Positions 44,664-55,804 are shown, counted from the first letter of the stretch. The stretch is DNA of 64,000 nt from an uncultured Ruegeria sp. (GCF_947500045.1 NZ_CANMQQ010000002.1:124001-188000); one strand, 5' to 3'. Notes: generated by a model not told the origin, from the letters alone. Program-made: numbers and translations.

Positions 44664-46685
44664 ATGTCTGACCTCCGCAAAGTCAATATCGACGGGCAGG
44701 AAATCGAAGTCGATGGCGCGATGACCCTGATCCAGGCTTGTGAACAGGCTGGGGTCGAGGTGCCGCGTTTCTGCTATCACGAGCGTCTGTCGATTGCCGG
44801 GAACTGCCGGATGTGTCTGGTCGAGGTCGTGGGCGGCCCGCCGAAACCCGCCGCGTCCTGCGCGATGCAGGTCCGCGACCTGCGTCCGGGTCCGGAAGGG
44901 CAGGCGCCGGTGGTCAAGACGAACTCGCCCATGGTCAAGAAGGCCCGTGAAGGGGTGATGGAGTTCTTGCTGATCAACCACCCTTTGGATTGCCCGATCT
45001 GCGACCAAGGCGGCGAGTGTGATCTTCAGGATCAGGCGATGGCCTATGGCGTGTCCGGTTCGCGCTTCAAGGAAGCCAAGCGCGCAGTGGATGATCTGGA
45101 CCTAGGGCCGCTGGTCGGCACTGCGATGACCCGCTGCATCAGCTGCACCCGCTGTGTGCGTTTCACCACCGAGGTGGCCGGAATCACTCAGATGGGTCAA
45201 ACCGGGCGTGGCGAAGATGCCGAGATCACTTCGTATCTGAACCAGACACTGGAATCGAACCTGCAGGGTAACATCATTGATCTGTGCCCAGTTGGCGCGC
45301 TGACCTCGAAACCTTATGCCTTCACTGCCCGCCCGTGGGAGCTGAGCAAGACCGAAAGCATCGACGTGATGGATGCTTTGGGCTCGAACATCCGCGTGGA
45401 CACTAAAGGGCGTGAAGTGATGCGTTTCCTGCCGCGCAACCATGATGGGGTAAACGAAGAGTGGATCAGCGACAAAACCCGATTTGTCTGGGACGGTCTG
45501 CGCCGCCAGCGGCTGGACAAGCCTTACATCCGCGAGAATGGCAAACTGCGTGCCGCAAGCTGGCCCGAGGCGCTGACCAAAGCGGCTGAGGCGCTGAAGG
45601 GGGCGAAGAAACCGGCGGGGATCGTCGGCGATCTGGCCCCGGTTGAAGCGGCCTTTGCGCTGAAGCAAATGATTGAAGGGCAGGGCGGTGTCGTCGAATG
45701 CCGCACGGATGGCGCGAAGCTGCCTGCGGGCAATCGTGGGGCTTATGCCGGGACTGCCGCGATTGATGATATTGACAGTGCCGAGCGGATCCTACTGATC
45801 GGCACCAATCCGCGTGATGAAGCGCCGGTTCTGAACGCACGTCTCCGCAAGGCGTGGGCACACGGGGCCGAGGTGGCTCTGGTTGGGCCTGCCACCGATC
45901 TGACATATCAGTATCACCATATGGGCGATGATCGCGCAGCGCTGCAAAAGGTCGTCGACATGGGCGGCGACGATGAAATCAAGGGCAAGGCATCCTTGGT
46001 CATCGTCGGGCAAGGCGCACTGCAAGAGGCAGATGGCGCCGCCGTTCTTGCCGCTGCCCAAGCCATTGCAACGAATACCGAAAGTGGCCTGATCATCCTG
46101 CATACTGCCGCCTCGCGCGTTGGCGCGATGGACGTGGACGCCACCAACGAAGGTGGCATGGACGCGGTCGGCACAGCGGATGTGATCTACAACCTCGGCG
46201 CGGATGAGGTCGAAATTGGCGAAGGTGCCTTTGTGATCTATCAGGGCAGCCATGGTGACCGGGGTGCGCATCGTGCTGACGTGATCCTTCCGGGAGCGGC
46301 CTATACGGAAGAAAACGGTCTGTTCGTGAACACTGAAGGCCGCCCGCAGCTTGCCATGCGCGCAGGCTTTGCCCCGGGTGAGGCCAAGGAAAACTGGGCG
46401 ATTCTGCGGGCCTTGTCAGCCGAACTGGGCACAACGCTTCCTTATGACTCGCTGGCGCAACTGCGGACCGCTCTGATCGAAGCGGTTCCACATCTGGCTC
46501 GTATCGGCGAAGTGATCGAAAACGAGATTCAGGCTTTGGACGCTGGCCCGTTGGGCAAGGCGACCTTCCGTGATGCCATCAAGGATTTCTATCTAACCAA
46601 TCCGATTGCTCGTGCTTCGCAATTGATGGCTGAATTGTCAGCGCAGGCCCAGGCCCGCAAGTCCGGGAAGATCGCGGCGGAATGA
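44664..46685 (+). CDS. nuoG: NADH-quinone oxidoreductase subunit G
   Basis: Largest peripheral-arm subunit, 673 residues, the short alphaproteobacterial/mitochondrial type (75-kDa). Cluster ligands are visible: [19 protein letters not shown] (N1b [2Fe-2S]), [17 protein letters not shown] with the HxxxC-type N5 ligands, and [16 protein letters not shown] with a distal Cys in IDLCPVGAL (N4). The molybdopterin-oxidoreductase-like C-terminal domain has lost the cofactor site, as in all NuoG. Its stop overlaps the next candidate gene in ATGA. Confidence 0.97.
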   Translation: MSDLRKVNIDGQEIEVDGAMTLIQACEQAGVEVPRFCYHERLSIAGNCRMCLVEVVGGPPKPAASCAMQVRDLRPGPEGQAPVVKTNSPMVKKAREGVMEFLLINHPLDCPICDQGGECDLQDQAMAYGVSGSRFKEAKRAVDDLDLGPLVGTAMTRCISCTRCVRFTTEVAGITQMGQTGRGEDAEITSYLNQTLESNLQGNIIDLCPVGALTSKPYAFTARPWELSKTESIDVMDALGSNIRVDTKGREVMRFLPRNHDGVNEEWISDKTRFVWDGLRRQRLDKPYIRENGKLRAASWPEALTKAAEALKGAKKPAGIVGDLAPVEAAFALKQMIEGQGGVVECRTDGAKLPAGNRGAYAGTAAIDDIDSAERILLIGTNPRDEAPVLNARLRKAWAHGAEVALVGPATDLTYQYHHMGDDRAALQKVVDMGGDDEIKGKASLVIVGQGALQEADGAAVLAAAQAIATNTESGLIILHTAASRVGAMDVDATNEGGMDAVGTADVIYNLGADEVEIGEGAFVIYQGSHGDRGAHRADVILPGAAYTEENGLFVNTEGRPQLAMRAGFAPGEAKENWAILRALSAELGTTLPYDSLAQLRTALIEAVPHLARIGEVIENEIQALDAGPLGKATFRDAIKDFYLTNPIARASQLMAELSAQAQARKSGKIAAE

Positions 46686-46897
46686 ACCAGACCTGTCACA
46701 TATCGCAGACAAGCTTGGTTGCCGGATGGCAGATGGCCGCGCGCGCGTTGCGTGTGAAATCGAAGATTAAGGGTGGCGCAATGGCGGCAGATGCTGTTTA
46801 CACCAACGCGCCGACCCAGCCGCAGATTGCGCAGGCATCTGGCCTTTGCATCGCGCGCGGAAAACGGAATACCCACGGTGTGAGGACCAATGGCTGA
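46682..46897 (+). CDS. Possible 71-residue protein between nuoG and nuoH
   Basis: Reading frame starting [20 protein letters not shown] whose ATG overlaps the nuoG stop in ATGA and whose TGA lies eight bases inside nuoH. It is basic in the first half ([13 protein letters not shown]) and has no membrane segment or recognised domain. The 204-base spacer it fills would otherwise be the longest gap in the operon. The junctions favour translation, but composition gives little support, so an untranslated spacer remains possible. Confidence 0.4.
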   Translation: MNQTCHISQTSLVAGWQMAARALRVKSKIKGGAMAADAVYTNAPTQPQIAQASGLCIARGKRNTHGVRTNG

Positions 46898-47927
46898 ATT
46901 CTTTAACACCCCAGGCGGAATAGCCATCATCATTCTGGCGCAAGTCCTTGCGGTTGTTGCCTTCGTGATGATCTCACTGTTGTTCCTCGTTTATGGTGAT
47001 CGCAAGATCTGGGCCGCTGTCCAGATGCGCCGTGGCCCCAATGTGGTGGGCGTCTACGGCCTGCTGCAATCGGTGGCAGACGCACTTAAATATGTCGTCA
47101 AAGAAGTTGTGATCCCTGCCGGTGCTGACCGTGCGGTCTTTATACTGGCTCCGCTCACATCCTTCGTGCTGGCGATGATCGCCTGGGCGGTGATCCCGTT
47201 CAATGACGGCTGGGTTCTGTCGGATATCAACGTCGCAATCCTCTATGTCTTCGCGGTGTCGTCGCTGGAGGTTTATGGAGTGATCATGGGTGGTTGGGCG
47301 TCGAACTCAAAGTACCCGTTCCTAGGATCACTGCGCTCGGCGGCACAGATGATTTCTTATGAGGTTTCTATCGGCCTGATCATCATCGGCGTGATCATTT
47401 CGACCGGTTCGATGAATTTCGGAGCAATCGTTCAGGCGCAAGACGGCAATCTTGGCCTGTTCAACTGGTATTGGCTGCCGCATTTCCCGATGGTGTTCCT
47501 GTTCTTCATCTCGGCTCTGGCCGAAACCAACCGTCCCCCGTTCGATCTGCCGGAAGCCGAATCGGAGCTGGTGGCGGGCTATCAGGTCGAATACTCGGCC
47601 ACGCCCTTCCTGCTGTTCATGGCCGGTGAATACATCGCAATCTTCCTGATGTGCGCCCTGACCACGCTGCTGTTCTTTGGTGGCTGGCTGTCACCGATCC
47701 CCGGTCTACCCGATGGCGTGTTGTGGATGGTCGCGAAGATGGCGTTCTTTTTCTTCCTCTTTGCGATGGTCAAGGCAATCACACCCCGCTACCGCTATGA
47801 CCAGCTGATGCGACTGGGCTGGAAAGTGTTTCTGCCATTCTCGCTGGCTTGGGTGGTCTTCGTAGCCTTCGCGGCAAAATTCGACTGGTTCTGGGGCGTC
47901 TTTGCCCGTTGGAGCGTAGGAGGCTGA
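46890..47927 (+). CDS. nuoH: NADH-quinone oxidoreductase subunit H
   Basis: Membrane subunit that forms the quinone entry chamber and links to the proton path, 345 residues with eight helices. Markers are [21 protein letters not shown], the [20 protein letters not shown] loop facing the quinone site, [20 protein letters not shown] and the [15 protein letters not shown] helix. GTGAGGA lies upstream. nuoI follows after one base. Confidence 0.97.
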   Translation: MAEFFNTPGGIAIIILAQVLAVVAFVMISLLFLVYGDRKIWAAVQMRRGPNVVGVYGLLQSVADALKYVVKEVVIPAGADRAVFILAPLTSFVLAMIAWAVIPFNDGWVLSDINVAILYVFAVSSLEVYGVIMGGWASNSKYPFLGSLRSAAQMISYEVSIGLIIIGVIISTGSMNFGAIVQAQDGNLGLFNWYWLPHFPMVFLFFISALAETNRPPFDLPEAESELVAGYQVEYSATPFLLFMAGEYIAIFLMCALTTLLFFGGWLSPIPGLPDGVLWMVAKMAFFFFLFAMVKAITPRYRYDQLMRLGWKVFLPFSLAWVVFVAFAAKFDWFWGVFARWSVGG

Positions 47928-47928
47928 T

Positions 47929-48423
47929 ATGACCCAAATCGACTACACCCGCGCCGCCAAATATTTTTTGCTTCAGGACTTTTGGGTTGGTATGAAATTG
48001 GGGCTGAAGTATTTCTTCGCCCCCAAGGCCACCATAAACTACCCACACGAAAAAGGCCCTCTGTCCCCACGCTTTCGCGGTGAGCACGCGCTGCGCCGCT
48101 ATCCGAACGGCGAAGAACGCTGCATCGCCTGTAAACTGTGCGAGGCGATCTGCCCCGCGCAAGCAATCACCATCGACGCCGAACCTCGTGAGGATGGCAG
48201 CCGTCGGACGACGCGCTATGACATCGACATGACCAAGTGCATCTATTGCGGCTTCTGCCAAGAAGCCTGCCCGGTCGATGCTATCGTCGAAGGCCCGAAC
48301 TTCGAATTTGCCACGGAAACCCGCGAAGAGCTGTTCTACGACAAGCAAAAACTGCTCGACAACGGCGAACGCTGGGAAGCCGAGATCGCCCGCAATCTGG
48401 AAATGGACGCGCCGTACAGATGA
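47929..48423 (+). CDS. nuoI: NADH-quinone oxidoreductase subunit I
   Basis: Ferredoxin-like subunit with clusters N6a and N6b, 164 residues. The two [4Fe-4S] motifs are [15 protein letters not shown] and [15 protein letters not shown]. The N-terminal amphipathic region ([20 protein letters not shown]) packs on the membrane arm, and the C-terminal LEMDAPYR is the family end. Its TGA overlaps the next ATG in ATGA. Confidence 0.97.
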   Translation: MTQIDYTRAAKYFLLQDFWVGMKLGLKYFFAPKATINYPHEKGPLSPRFRGEHALRRYPNGEERCIACKLCEAICPAQAITIDAEPREDGSRRTTRYDIDMTKCIYCGFCQEACPVDAIVEGPNFEFATETREELFYDKQKLLDNGERWEAEIARNLEMDAPYR

Positions 48424-48830
48424 GTGACACGCCGACAAATCCGTTCGAGCTGATGATGAAGCAGGCGCAGGACATGGCCAAGGCGATGAACCCGGCGATG
48501 GAGAATTTCTCGCCCAAGGGGTTCGAAGCGCTGTGGCCGACCATGCCCAAAGAGGTCATGGAAATGATGTTCGGCAACACCGTCAACAAAGACGGTCTGG
48601 ATGCCAAGACCCGCCTGTTGCTAACGCTGGCCGGGCTGACTTGTCAGGGCGCGCAAGCCGATGCCGCCGTGCGCCAGACCGTGCGCCATGCGCTTGAGGC
48701 GGGTGCCAAGAAACAAGAGATCGTGGAAACGATCGGTCAGATGTCGGTGTTCGCCGGCATCCCGGCCATGACCCGCGCGCTGGATTTGGCGCAAGAGGTC
48801 ATGGGCGATAACGAGGATGAGGATCAATGA
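48420..48830 (+). CDS. Carboxymuconolactone decarboxylase (AhpD-like) family protein in the nuo operon
   Basis: Helical protein of 136 residues. After a disordered start, [20 protein letters not shown] and [20 protein letters not shown] followed by [16 protein letters not shown] give the CMD/AhpD fold. Only one Cys of the CxxC-type redox pair is present (in LTCQGAQ), so classical AhpD peroxidase-reductase activity is unlikely. It is coupled by ATGA junctions to nuoI on one side and nuoJ on the other. A role in complex I assembly or redox sensing is inference. Confidence 0.82.
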   Translation: MSDTPTNPFELMMKQAQDMAKAMNPAMENFSPKGFEALWPTMPKEVMEMMFGNTVNKDGLDAKTRLLLTLAGLTCQGAQADAAVRQTVRHALEAGAKKQEIVETIGQMSVFAGIPAMTRALDLAQEVMGDNEDEDQ

Positions 48831-49429
48831 CCGTCTTTGCCTTCTACCTGTTCGCCATCAGCGCCATCACCGGCGGGCTGTTCACTGTGATCAGCCGTCA
48901 GCCGGTGCACTCGGTGCTGTGGCTGATCCTGTCCTTCCTGTCTGCGGCGGGGCTGTTCGTGCTGCTGGGGGCCGAGTTCGTGGCGATGTTGTTGATCATC
49001 GTCTACGTGGGCGCGGTTGCGGTACTGTTCCTGTTCGTGGTGATGATGCTGGACGTGGACTTTGCCGAGCTGAAGGCCGAGATGGCGCGCTATATGCCGT
49101 TGGCGCTGCTGATCGGTCTGGTCATCCTGATGCAGCTTGTCATGGCCTTCGGGGCATGGGACAGCGCAGAGGGGGTAGCGGGCAATCTGGCGCAGCCGGT
49201 ACCAGCGGATCGCCACAACACCGAGGCGCTGGGTGTCATCCTTTATGATCAATACTTCCTTCTGTTCCAACTCGCGGGCCTGATCTTGCTGGTGGCTATG
49301 ATCGGCGCCATCGTTCTGACGCTGCGCCACCGTAAGGACATCAAGCGTCAGGACATCATCGGCCAGATGATGCGCGACCCGGCCAAGGCGATGGAGCTAA
49401 AGGACGTGAAACCGGGGCAGGGGCTTTGA
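48827..49429 (+). CDS. nuoJ: NADH-quinone oxidoreductase subunit J
   Basis: Membrane-arm subunit with five helices, 200 residues. [20 protein letters not shown], the conserved [21 protein letters not shown] and the helix-3 [21 protein letters not shown] (quoted partly; contains the pi-bulge Tyr/Gly region) identify it. The C-terminal [19 protein letters not shown] is typical of alphaproteobacteria. Its ATG overlaps the preceding stop. Confidence 0.96.
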   Translation: MTVFAFYLFAISAITGGLFTVISRQPVHSVLWLILSFLSAAGLFVLLGAEFVAMLLIIVYVGAVAVLFLFVVMMLDVDFAELKAEMARYMPLALLIGLVILMQLVMAFGAWDSAEGVAGNLAQPVPADRHNTEALGVILYDQYFLLFQLAGLILLVAMIGAIVLTLRHRKDIKRQDIIGQMMRDPAKAMELKDVKPGQGL

Positions 49430-49449
49430 CTTTGCCGCTAGTACTTCCG

Positions 49450-49566
49450 ATGGAGTACTGGCTGCTGAAAATACTAATTGCGGTGCCTTTTGTACTTGCT
49501 TGGATCGGGTATAGGGCAGCGAAGAACAGGAAACGAATGGGACCGAAAGAAAATGATCGGACTTGA
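49450..49566 (+). CDS. Possible 38-residue single-span membrane peptide overlapping nuoK
   Basis: Reading frame [20 protein letters not shown] followed by a basic tail ([18 protein letters not shown]). It would be one membrane helix with a positively charged cytoplasmic end. It overlaps the start of nuoK by 14 bases, and the GAAAGAAA ribosome site of nuoK lies inside it. The segment is noticeably richer in A+T than the flanking nuo genes. No clear ribosome site precedes it, so expression is uncertain. Confidence 0.35.
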   Translation: MEYWLLKILIAVPFVLAWIGYRAAKNRKRMGPKENDRT

Positions 49567-49858
49567 ACACTATCTTACGGTCGCGGCGACGCTGTTCGTC
49601 ATCGGCATCTTCGGTCTCTTCCTGAACCGCAAGAACGTCATCATCCTGCTGATGAGCATCGAACTGATGCTGCTGGCGGTGAATATCAACCTTGTGGCGT
49701 TCTCCAGTTTCCTCGGCGATTTGGTCGGGCAGGTCTTTACGCTGTTCGTCCTGACCGTGGCGGCAGCCGAGGCGGCGATTGGTCTGGCCATTCTGGTCTG
49801 CTTCTTCCGCAACCGTGGCACCATCGCGGTTGAAGACGTCAATATGATGAAGGGGTAA
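49553..49858 (+). CDS. nuoK: NADH-quinone oxidoreductase subunit K
   Basis: Membrane subunit of 101 residues with three helices, part of the proton path next to NuoJ and Nuo[41 protein letters not shown] with the conserved membrane Glu, and [21 protein letters not shown] (the second conserved Glu) are all present. ATG 49553 gives the standard length. Confidence 0.97.
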   Translation: MIGLEHYLTVAATLFVIGIFGLFLNRKNVIILLMSIELMLLAVNINLVAFSSFLGDLVGQVFTLFVLTVAAAEAAIGLAILVCFFRNRGTIAVEDVNMMKG

Positions 49859-49864
49859 GAGAAC

Positions 49865-51988
49865 ATGGAAACCACCATCCTCTTTGCCCCTCTGGTGGGC
49901 GCGTTGCTTTGCGGGTTTGGCTGGCGATTTATCGGCGAGAAGGCCGCCATGTGGACCGCGACGGGCCTGCTGTTTTTGGCCTGTCTGCTGTCGTGGATCG
50001 TCTTCCTGACTTTCGACGGCCAGACACAGCAGATCGAGATCATGCGCTGGATCGAGAGCGGATCGCTGTCGACAAGCTGGGCAGTGCGACTAGACCGGTT
50101 GACCGCGATCATGCTTATTGTGGTGACAACCGTCTCGGCGCTCGTGCACCTGTATTCCTTCGGCTATATGGACAACGATCCGCAATGGCGCGAGGGCGAG
50201 AGCTATAAGCCACGTTTCTTTGCCTATCTGTCCTTCTTTACCTTCGCGATGCTGATGCTGGTGACGGCGGACAATCTGGTTCAGATGTTCTTTGGCTGGG
50301 AAGGCGTGGGCGTTGCCTCATACCTGTTGATCGGGTTCTATTATCGTAAGCCCACGGCCAACGCCGCCGCGATGAAAGCGTTTATCGTCAACCGGGTCGG
50401 TGACTTTGGCTTTGCGCTTGGAATCTTCGCGCTGTTCTTCCTGACGGACAGCATCAATTTCTCTGACATCTTTGCCTCCGCCCCGGCGCTGGCAGAAGAG
50501 AAATTGCATTTCCTCTGGGGTGAGTGGACTGCAATCGAAGTGATTTGCGTGCTGCTGTTCATCGGCGCGATGGGTAAATCGGCGCAGTTGATCCTGCACA
50601 CCTGGTTGCCGGACGCGATGGAAGGCCCGACGCCGGTGTCGGCGCTAATCCACGCTGCGACCATGGTGACCGCGGGTGTATTCCTGATCTGCCGCATGTC
50701 ACCGTTGATGGAGTTCGCGCCGGGTGCCACCGGGTTCATCACCTTCCTTGGGGCCTCGACCGCGTTCTTTGCCGCAACCGTGGGTCTGGTTCAGACCGAT
50801 ATCAAACGTGTCATTGCCTATTCGACCTGCTCCCAGTTGGGTTACATGTTCGTTGCTGCAGGCGTCGGCATGTATTCAGCCGCGATGTTCCACCTGCTGA
50901 CACATGCGTTCTTCAAGGCGCTGTTGTTCCTTGGCGCAGGTTCGGTGATCCACGCGATGCATCACGAGCAGGAGATGACCGAATACGGCGGGCTGCGGAA
51001 AAAGATCCCCTATACGTTCTGGGCGATGATGATCGGTACGTTGGCCATCACAGGAGTGGGTATCCCGCTGACCACCTTCGGTTTTGCCGGTTTCCTGTCG
51101 AAAGACGCCATTATCGAGAGCGCTTATGCCGGTGGCACTGGTTATGCCTTCTGGATGCTGGTCATCGCGGCTGCGTTCACTTCGTTCTACAGCTGGCGCC
51201 TGATCTTCTTAACCTTCTATGGCGAAGAACGTGGCGACAAGCACACACATGAACACGCGCATGAAAGTCCGATGACCATGCTGGTGCCGCTGGGTGTTCT
51301 GTCCTTGGGCGCGGTGTTCGCCGGGATGATCTGGTACGGGAACTTCTTTGGTCATGCGGACAAAGTCGGAAAGTTCTACGGTATACCGATGGCCGAAGCT
51401 TCGGAACATGCCGAGGTTGACGATCATGCTGTGGCGGATACTTCGCATGGTGAGGATAGCCATGCCGACGATGGTGCACACGGCGAAAACAATGCGGATG
51501 GCGGAGATCATCACTATGTCTTTGCGGGCGAACCGGGCGAAGGCGCGCTCTATATCGCGCCTGACAACCATGTTCTGGACGATGCGCATGCGGCTCCAAA
51601 ATGGGTCAAGGTTTCGCCTTTTGTGGCCATGCTGCTTGGTTTTGTCGTGGCCTATTGGTTCTACATCGTGAACACGTCGCTGCCCGCCCGTCTGGCCGCA
51701 AACCAGCGTCCGCTGTACCTGTTCTTACTGAACAAATGGTACTTTGACGAAATCTACGATGCGATCTTTGTCAAACCCACACTCGCGCTTGGTCGGTTCC
51801 TGTGGAAACGCGGTGACGGCAACACGATTGACGGCTTCCTGAATGGCGTTTCCATGGGTGTTGTGCCCTTCTTTACCCGCCTCGCAGGGAAAGCCCAGAC
51901 GGGCTACATCTTTACTTACGCTTTCTGGATGGTTTTGGGGCTGGCCGCCCTTGTCACCTGGATGTCGATCGGCGGAGGCGCACACTAA
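49865..51988 (+). CDS. nuoL: NADH-quinone oxidoreductase subunit L, with His/Asp-rich insertion
   Basis: Distal antiporter-like proton-pumping subunit, 707 residues, longer than the common 610-670. Core motifs: [20 protein letters not shown] with the conserved Glu, [21 protein letters not shown] (Lys and His of the pump), and [18 protein letters not shown]. The lateral helix region extends to the C-terminus. Between helices about 13 and 15 lie a His-rich stretch ([10 protein letters not shown] near 458-468) and an Asp/His/Glu-rich loop near 509-570 with [16 protein letters not shown] and DGGDHHY. This loop probably faces the aqueous side and could bind metal ions. Confidence 0.96.
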   Translation: METTILFAPLVGALLCGFGWRFIGEKAAMWTATGLLFLACLLSWIVFLTFDGQTQQIEIMRWIESGSLSTSWAVRLDRLTAIMLIVVTTVSALVHLYSFGYMDNDPQWREGESYKPRFFAYLSFFTFAMLMLVTADNLVQMFFGWEGVGVASYLLIGFYYRKPTANAAAMKAFIVNRVGDFGFALGIFALFFLTDSINFSDIFASAPALAEEKLHFLWGEWTAIEVICVLLFIGAMGKSAQLILHTWLPDAMEGPTPVSALIHAATMVTAGVFLICRMSPLMEFAPGATGFITFLGASTAFFAATVGLVQTDIKRVIAYSTCSQLGYMFVAAGVGMYSAAMFHLLTHAFFKALLFLGAGSVIHAMHHEQEMTEYGGLRKKIPYTFWAMMIGTLAITGVGIPLTTFGFAGFLSKDAIIESAYAGGTGYAFWMLVIAAAFTSFYSWRLIFLTFYGEERGDKHTHEHAHESPMTMLVPLGVLSLGAVFAGMIWYGNFFGHADKVGKFYGIPMAEASEHAEVDDHAVADTSHGEDSHADDGAHGENNADGGDHHYVFAGEPGEGALYIAPDNHVLDDAHAAPKWVKVSPFVAMLLGFVVAYWFYIVNTSLPARLAANQRPLYLFLLNKWYFDEIYDAIFVKPTLALGRFLWKRGDGNTIDGFLNGVSMGVVPFFTRLAGKAQTGYIFTYAFWMVLGLAALVTWMSIGGGAH

Positions 51989-53532
51989 TGGACAATATCC
52001 TATCTATTGTCACCTTCATCCCCGCCATCGCAGCAGGCATTTTGGCCCTGTTCCTGCATGGTGAAGACGTAGCTGCGCAGCGCAATGCCAAATGGGTTGC
52101 ACTGGTTGCGACGACCGTGACCTTTTTGGTCTCGATCGGTATCTATACGGGCTTTGACCCCTCCAACACTGGCTTCCAGATGGTGGAAGAGGGTGAGTGG
52201 CTAATGGGCCTGAAATACAAGATGGGTGTCGACGGGATCAGCGTTCTGTTCGTATTGCTGACCACCTTCATCATGCCGTTGACCATTCTGGCCAGTTGGA
52301 ATGTGACTGACCGGGTTAAGGAATACATGATCGCCTTCCTGCTGCTTGAAACGCTGATGCTGGGCGTGTTCATGGCGCTGGATCTGGTACTGTTCTATCT
52401 GTTCTTTGAGGCAGGCCTGATCCCGATGTTCCTGATCATTGGCATTTGGGGCGGTGCGAACCGGATTTATGCCAGCTTCAAATTCTTCCTTTACACCTTC
52501 CTCGGCTCGGTGCTGATGCTGGTGGCAATGGTTGCGATGTACGCGGACGCAGGAACCACGGATATCGAGGCGCTGATGAGCCATCAGTTCTCGTCCGAAG
52601 GGTTCAGTGTTCTGGGTGTCTATATCGTCGGCGGAATGCAGACACTGATGTTCCTGGCCTTTTTTGCGTCCTTTGCTGTGAAGATGCCGATGTGGCCGGT
52701 CCACACCTGGTTGCCGGACGCGCACGTTCAGGCTCCGACGGCGGGTTCGGTCGTGCTGGCGGCGATCCTGCTTAAGATGGGCGGCTATGGCTTCCTGCGG
52801 TTCAGCTTGCCGATGTTCCCTGTAGGCTCGGCTGTCATGACGGACGTTGTGCTGTGGATGTCGGCGATTGCGGTTGTCTACACCTCGCTTGTTGCGCTGG
52901 TGCAGGAAGATATGAAGAAGCTGATCGCATATTCCTCGGTCGCGCATATGGGTTTTGTGACCATGGGTATCTTTGCGGCGAACCAGCAGGGGATTGATGG
53001 CGCGATTTTCCAGATGCTCAGCCACGGGTTCATCTCGGCAGCGCTGTTCCTTTGTGTCGGCGTGATCTACGACCGGATGCACACCCGCGATATCGAAGCT
53101 TATGGCGGTCTGGTCATACGGATGCCTGCTTATGCGTTGGTCTTCATGCTGTTCACCATGGCCAATGTCGGGCTGCCTGGCACATCTGGCTTCATCGGGG
53201 AATTCCTGACGTTGATGGGTGCTTTCCAAGTCAACACCTGGGTAACGGCAGTTGCCGCCACGGGTGTGATCTTTTCGGCGGGGTATGCGCTGTGGCTGTA
53301 CCGTCGGGTCGTGTTTGGCGACCTGATCAAGGAAAGCCTGAAGGCGATGGTCGACATGAGCTCGCGCGAGCGGCTGATCTTTGCACCTTTGATCATCATG
53401 ACGATCTTGTTGGGCGTTTACCCGTCGCTTGTCACCGATGTGATCGGCAATTCGACGGCCGCGTTGATTTCGAACTATGACACGGCTCTGGCCGCGGCTG
53501 AGGCCGTGGCTCAGTCAGCCGCATCGCATTAA
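51988..53532 (+). CDS. nuoM: NADH-quinone oxidoreductase subunit M
   Basis: Second antiporter-like proton-pumping subunit, 514 residues, about fourteen helices. Diagnostic segments are [17 protein letters not shown] with the conserved Glu, [20 protein letters not shown] with Lys and His of the half-channel, and [16 protein letters not shown]. Its ATG shares the last base of the nuoL stop (TAATG). nuoN follows after 15 bases with its own AAGGAGG. Confidence 0.97.
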   Translation: MDNILSIVTFIPAIAAGILALFLHGEDVAAQRNAKWVALVATTVTFLVSIGIYTGFDPSNTGFQMVEEGEWLMGLKYKMGVDGISVLFVLLTTFIMPLTILASWNVTDRVKEYMIAFLLLETLMLGVFMALDLVLFYLFFEAGLIPMFLIIGIWGGANRIYASFKFFLYTFLGSVLMLVAMVAMYADAGTTDIEALMSHQFSSEGFSVLGVYIVGGMQTLMFLAFFASFAVKMPMWPVHTWLPDAHVQAPTAGSVVLAAILLKMGGYGFLRFSLPMFPVGSAVMTDVVLWMSAIAVVYTSLVALVQEDMKKLIAYSSVAHMGFVTMGIFAANQQGIDGAIFQMLSHGFISAALFLCVGVIYDRMHTRDIEAYGGLVIRMPAYALVFMLFTMANVGLPGTSGFIGEFLTLMGAFQVNTWVTAVAATGVIFSAGYALWLYRRVVFGDLIKESLKAMVDMSSRERLIFAPLIIMTILLGVYPSLVTDVIGNSTAALISNYDTALAAAEAVAQSAASH

Positions 53533-53547
53533 GGAGGCTTTGGAGAC

Positions 53548-54990
53548 ATGATCCAGGCTGATCTGACAATCATTCTGCCGGAAATCGTTCTGGCACTCTA
53601 TGCGATGGCGGCACTGATTGGAGCTGTCTACACGAGCAAGGATGGGCTGGCCCCGTTGCTGGTTTGGTCGACGGCTGGGCTGATGGCCCTGTTGGCGATC
53701 TGGATCGCGACCAACGGCGACGGCACGAATGTGGCATTCAACGGAATGTTCGTGGATGACAGTTTCGCGCGTTTCGCCAAAGTTGCCATTCTGCTCTCTG
53801 CGGCTGCGGTGCTGCTGATGAGTCAGGACTATATGGCCCGTCGTGGCCTATTGCGTTTTGAATATCCGCTTTTGGTGGCGTTGGCTGCTGTTGGCATGAT
53901 GATGATGGTCAGCGCGGGCGATCTGATGTCGCTTTACATGGGGTTGGAGCTTCAATCCCTATCGCTCTACGTCGTTGCCGCGCTGCGCCGGGACAGTGCC
54001 AAATCGACTGAGGCTGGATTGAAGTATTTTGTTCTGGGCGCGCTCAGTTCTGGCTTGTTGCTGTATGGTGCCTCGCTGGTTTATGGATTTACCGGAACCA
54101 CCTTGTTCTCGGGCATCATCCAGACGGTCCACCACGATGATGTATCACTTGGCCTGCTGTTCGGGCTGGTTTTGCTGATCTCGGGTCTTGCATTCAAAGT
54201 CTCTGCCGTGCCGTTCCACATGTGGACGCCTGATGTGTATGAAGGATCGCCGACCCCTATCACCGCATTCTTTGCCACAGCACCCAAAGTGGCCGCAATG
54301 GCACTGTTTGCGCGCGTATTGCACGATGCGTTTGGCGGCGTTGTCAAAGACTGGCAGCAGGTGATTGTCCTGCTTTCGGTTCTATCGATGCTGCTCGGTG
54401 CGGTTGCCGCCATTGGTCAGCGCGACATCAAGCGCCTGATGGCGTTTTCGTCGATTGCGCATATGGGATACGCGCTGATCGGTTTGGCCGCCGGGACCGA
54501 GTTGGGCGTCAAGGCCATGCTGATGTATCTGGCGATCTATGTGACGATGAATATCGGCACCTTCGCCTTCATTCTGATGATGGAGCGTGACGGCAAGCCG
54601 GTGACGGATATCGATGCCCTAAGGCAGTATTCCAAACGCGACCCGGGGAAAGCACTGGCTGTTCTGATTCTGATGTTCAGCCTTGCCGGGGTGCCGCCGA
54701 TGCTGGGTTTTTTCGCCAAATTCGGCGTTTGGCAGGCGGGTGTGGATGCCGGTTTGATTGGATTGGTAATCGTGTCGGCCATCGCCTCGGTCATCGGTGC
54801 GTTCTATTACCTGCGGATCGTGTTCTACATGTATTTCGGCGCCGAGAATGAAGACCCGATTGAAACCCGTTCGTCACCCGTTCTGTGGGGCGCGCTGATG
54901 GGATCTGCGGCGCTGATGCTGATCGGAGTGTTCTATCAGTTTGGTATCGAAGGCGCTGCGGCTGCGGCGGCGACAACGCTTGTCAATTGA
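53548..54990 (+). CDS. nuoN: NADH-quinone oxidoreductase subunit N
   Basis: Third antiporter-like subunit, 480 residues, about fourteen helices. [40 protein letters not shown] with Lys and His, and [18 protein letters not shown] identify it as NuoN rather than NuoM/L. It is the last nuo gene; a hairpin with T-run stands between it and birA. Confidence 0.97.
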   Translation: MIQADLTIILPEIVLALYAMAALIGAVYTSKDGLAPLLVWSTAGLMALLAIWIATNGDGTNVAFNGMFVDDSFARFAKVAILLSAAAVLLMSQDYMARRGLLRFEYPLLVALAAVGMMMMVSAGDLMSLYMGLELQSLSLYVVAALRRDSAKSTEAGLKYFVLGALSSGLLLYGASLVYGFTGTTLFSGIIQTVHHDDVSLGLLFGLVLLISGLAFKVSAVPFHMWTPDVYEGSPTPITAFFATAPKVAAMALFARVLHDAFGGVVKDWQQVIVLLSVLSMLLGAVAAIGQRDIKRLMAFSSIAHMGYALIGLAAGTELGVKAMLMYLAIYVTMNIGTFAFILMMERDGKPVTDIDALRQYSKRDPGKALAVLILMFSLAGVPPMLGFFAKFGVWQAGVDAGLIGLVIVSAIASVIGAFYYLRIVFYMYFGAENEDPIETRSSPVLWGALMGSAALMLIGVFYQFGIEGAAAAAATTLVN

Positions 54991-55013
54991 TCCCATACCC
55001 ATGAACAGCAAGG

Positions 55014-55040
55014 GGCTCGGTCGTTGCACCGGGCCTTTTT
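55014..55040 (+). terminator. Terminator or attenuator between nuoN and birA
   Basis: GGCTCGGT (55014-55021) pairs with ACCGGGCC (55028-55035) including one G-U pair around a CGTTGC loop, followed by TTTTT at 55036-55040. The T-run ends only three bases before the birA start, so the hairpin occupies the place of a ribosome site. It probably trims nuo transcription while letting some read-through supply birA-coaX-rnj. Confidence 0.7.
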
Positions 55041-55043
55041 GAC

Positions 55044-55793
55044 ATGAGCGACTGGCCTCAAGGATACGGCCTGCATGTGTTGCAGGAGGTCGACAGCACC
55101 CTGAACGAAGCCGCGCGGCTTGCGCCAACCGCTGCGGGTCCGGTCTGGATCATGGCGCATCGTCAGACTGCGGCACGCGGACGACGCGGGAGGGCCTGGA
55201 CCAACCCCAAAGGCAATCTGGCCGCCACCCTGCTGATGCGACCGCCCGGAGATCCGGAACAGGCTGCACTTCGCAGTTTTGTTGCGGCGCTAGCGCTTTA
55301 TGATTCATGCGTTGCGGTATCCGGTCGCGCGACCGGCTTGTCGCTGAAATGGCCCAATGATGTGCTGCTGAACGGTGGCAAACTGGCCGGGATTTTGTTG
55401 GAAAGTACAGGGCAGGGCCGGGGTATTTCCCATCTGGCGATCGGGGTTGGCGTAAATCTGTCCGAGGCACCCGGTATCGAAAGCGTCGAGCCTGGTGCAG
55501 TGCGACCGGTTTCTCTGCTTTCTGAAACTGGTGCGGATGTCACGCCCGAGGATTTTCTGACTGAACTGGCCTCTGCCTATGCGCATTATGAAACCCAGTT
55601 CATGACCTACGGGTTCGAACCGATCCGCACCGCCTGGCTTGCGCGCGCAGCGCGGCTTGGTGAGGTTATAACCGCCCGTACCGCTGCGGCAGAGACGGTC
55701 GGAACATTTGAAACGGTAGACGCGGGCGGCAGCCTTGTCATAAACACCGCCAAGGGCCGTGTCAGCATTCCTGCCGCGGATGTCTATTTCTAA
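55044..55793 (+). CDS. birA: Biotin--[acetyl-CoA-carboxylase] ligase
   Basis: Attaches biotin to carrier domains of acetyl-CoA, methylcrotonyl-CoA and similar carboxylases; 249 residues, the monofunctional form without the DNA-binding helix-turn-helix of E. coli BirA. QEVDSTLNEAARLA, TAARGRRGRAWTNPKGNLAA (the GRGRRG-type loop closing on biotinyl-AMP), LKWPNDVLLNGGKLAGIL with the catalytic Lys, and GVGVNLSEAP are all visible. No Shine-Dalgarno is seen because a terminator hairpin ends just before the ATG. Its client MccA is encoded 20 kb upstream. Confidence 0.94.
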   Translation: MSDWPQGYGLHVLQEVDSTLNEAARLAPTAAGPVWIMAHRQTAARGRRGRAWTNPKGNLAATLLMRPPGDPEQAALRSFVAALALYDSCVAVSGRATGLSLKWPNDVLLNGGKLAGILLESTGQGRGISHLAIGVGVNLSEAPGIESVEPGAVRPVSLLSETGADVTPEDFLTELASAYAHYETQFMTYGFEPIRTAWLARAARLGEVITARTAAAETVGTFETVDAGGSLVINTAKGRVSIPAADVYF

Positions 55794-55804
55794 AGGAGGC
55801 GCAC

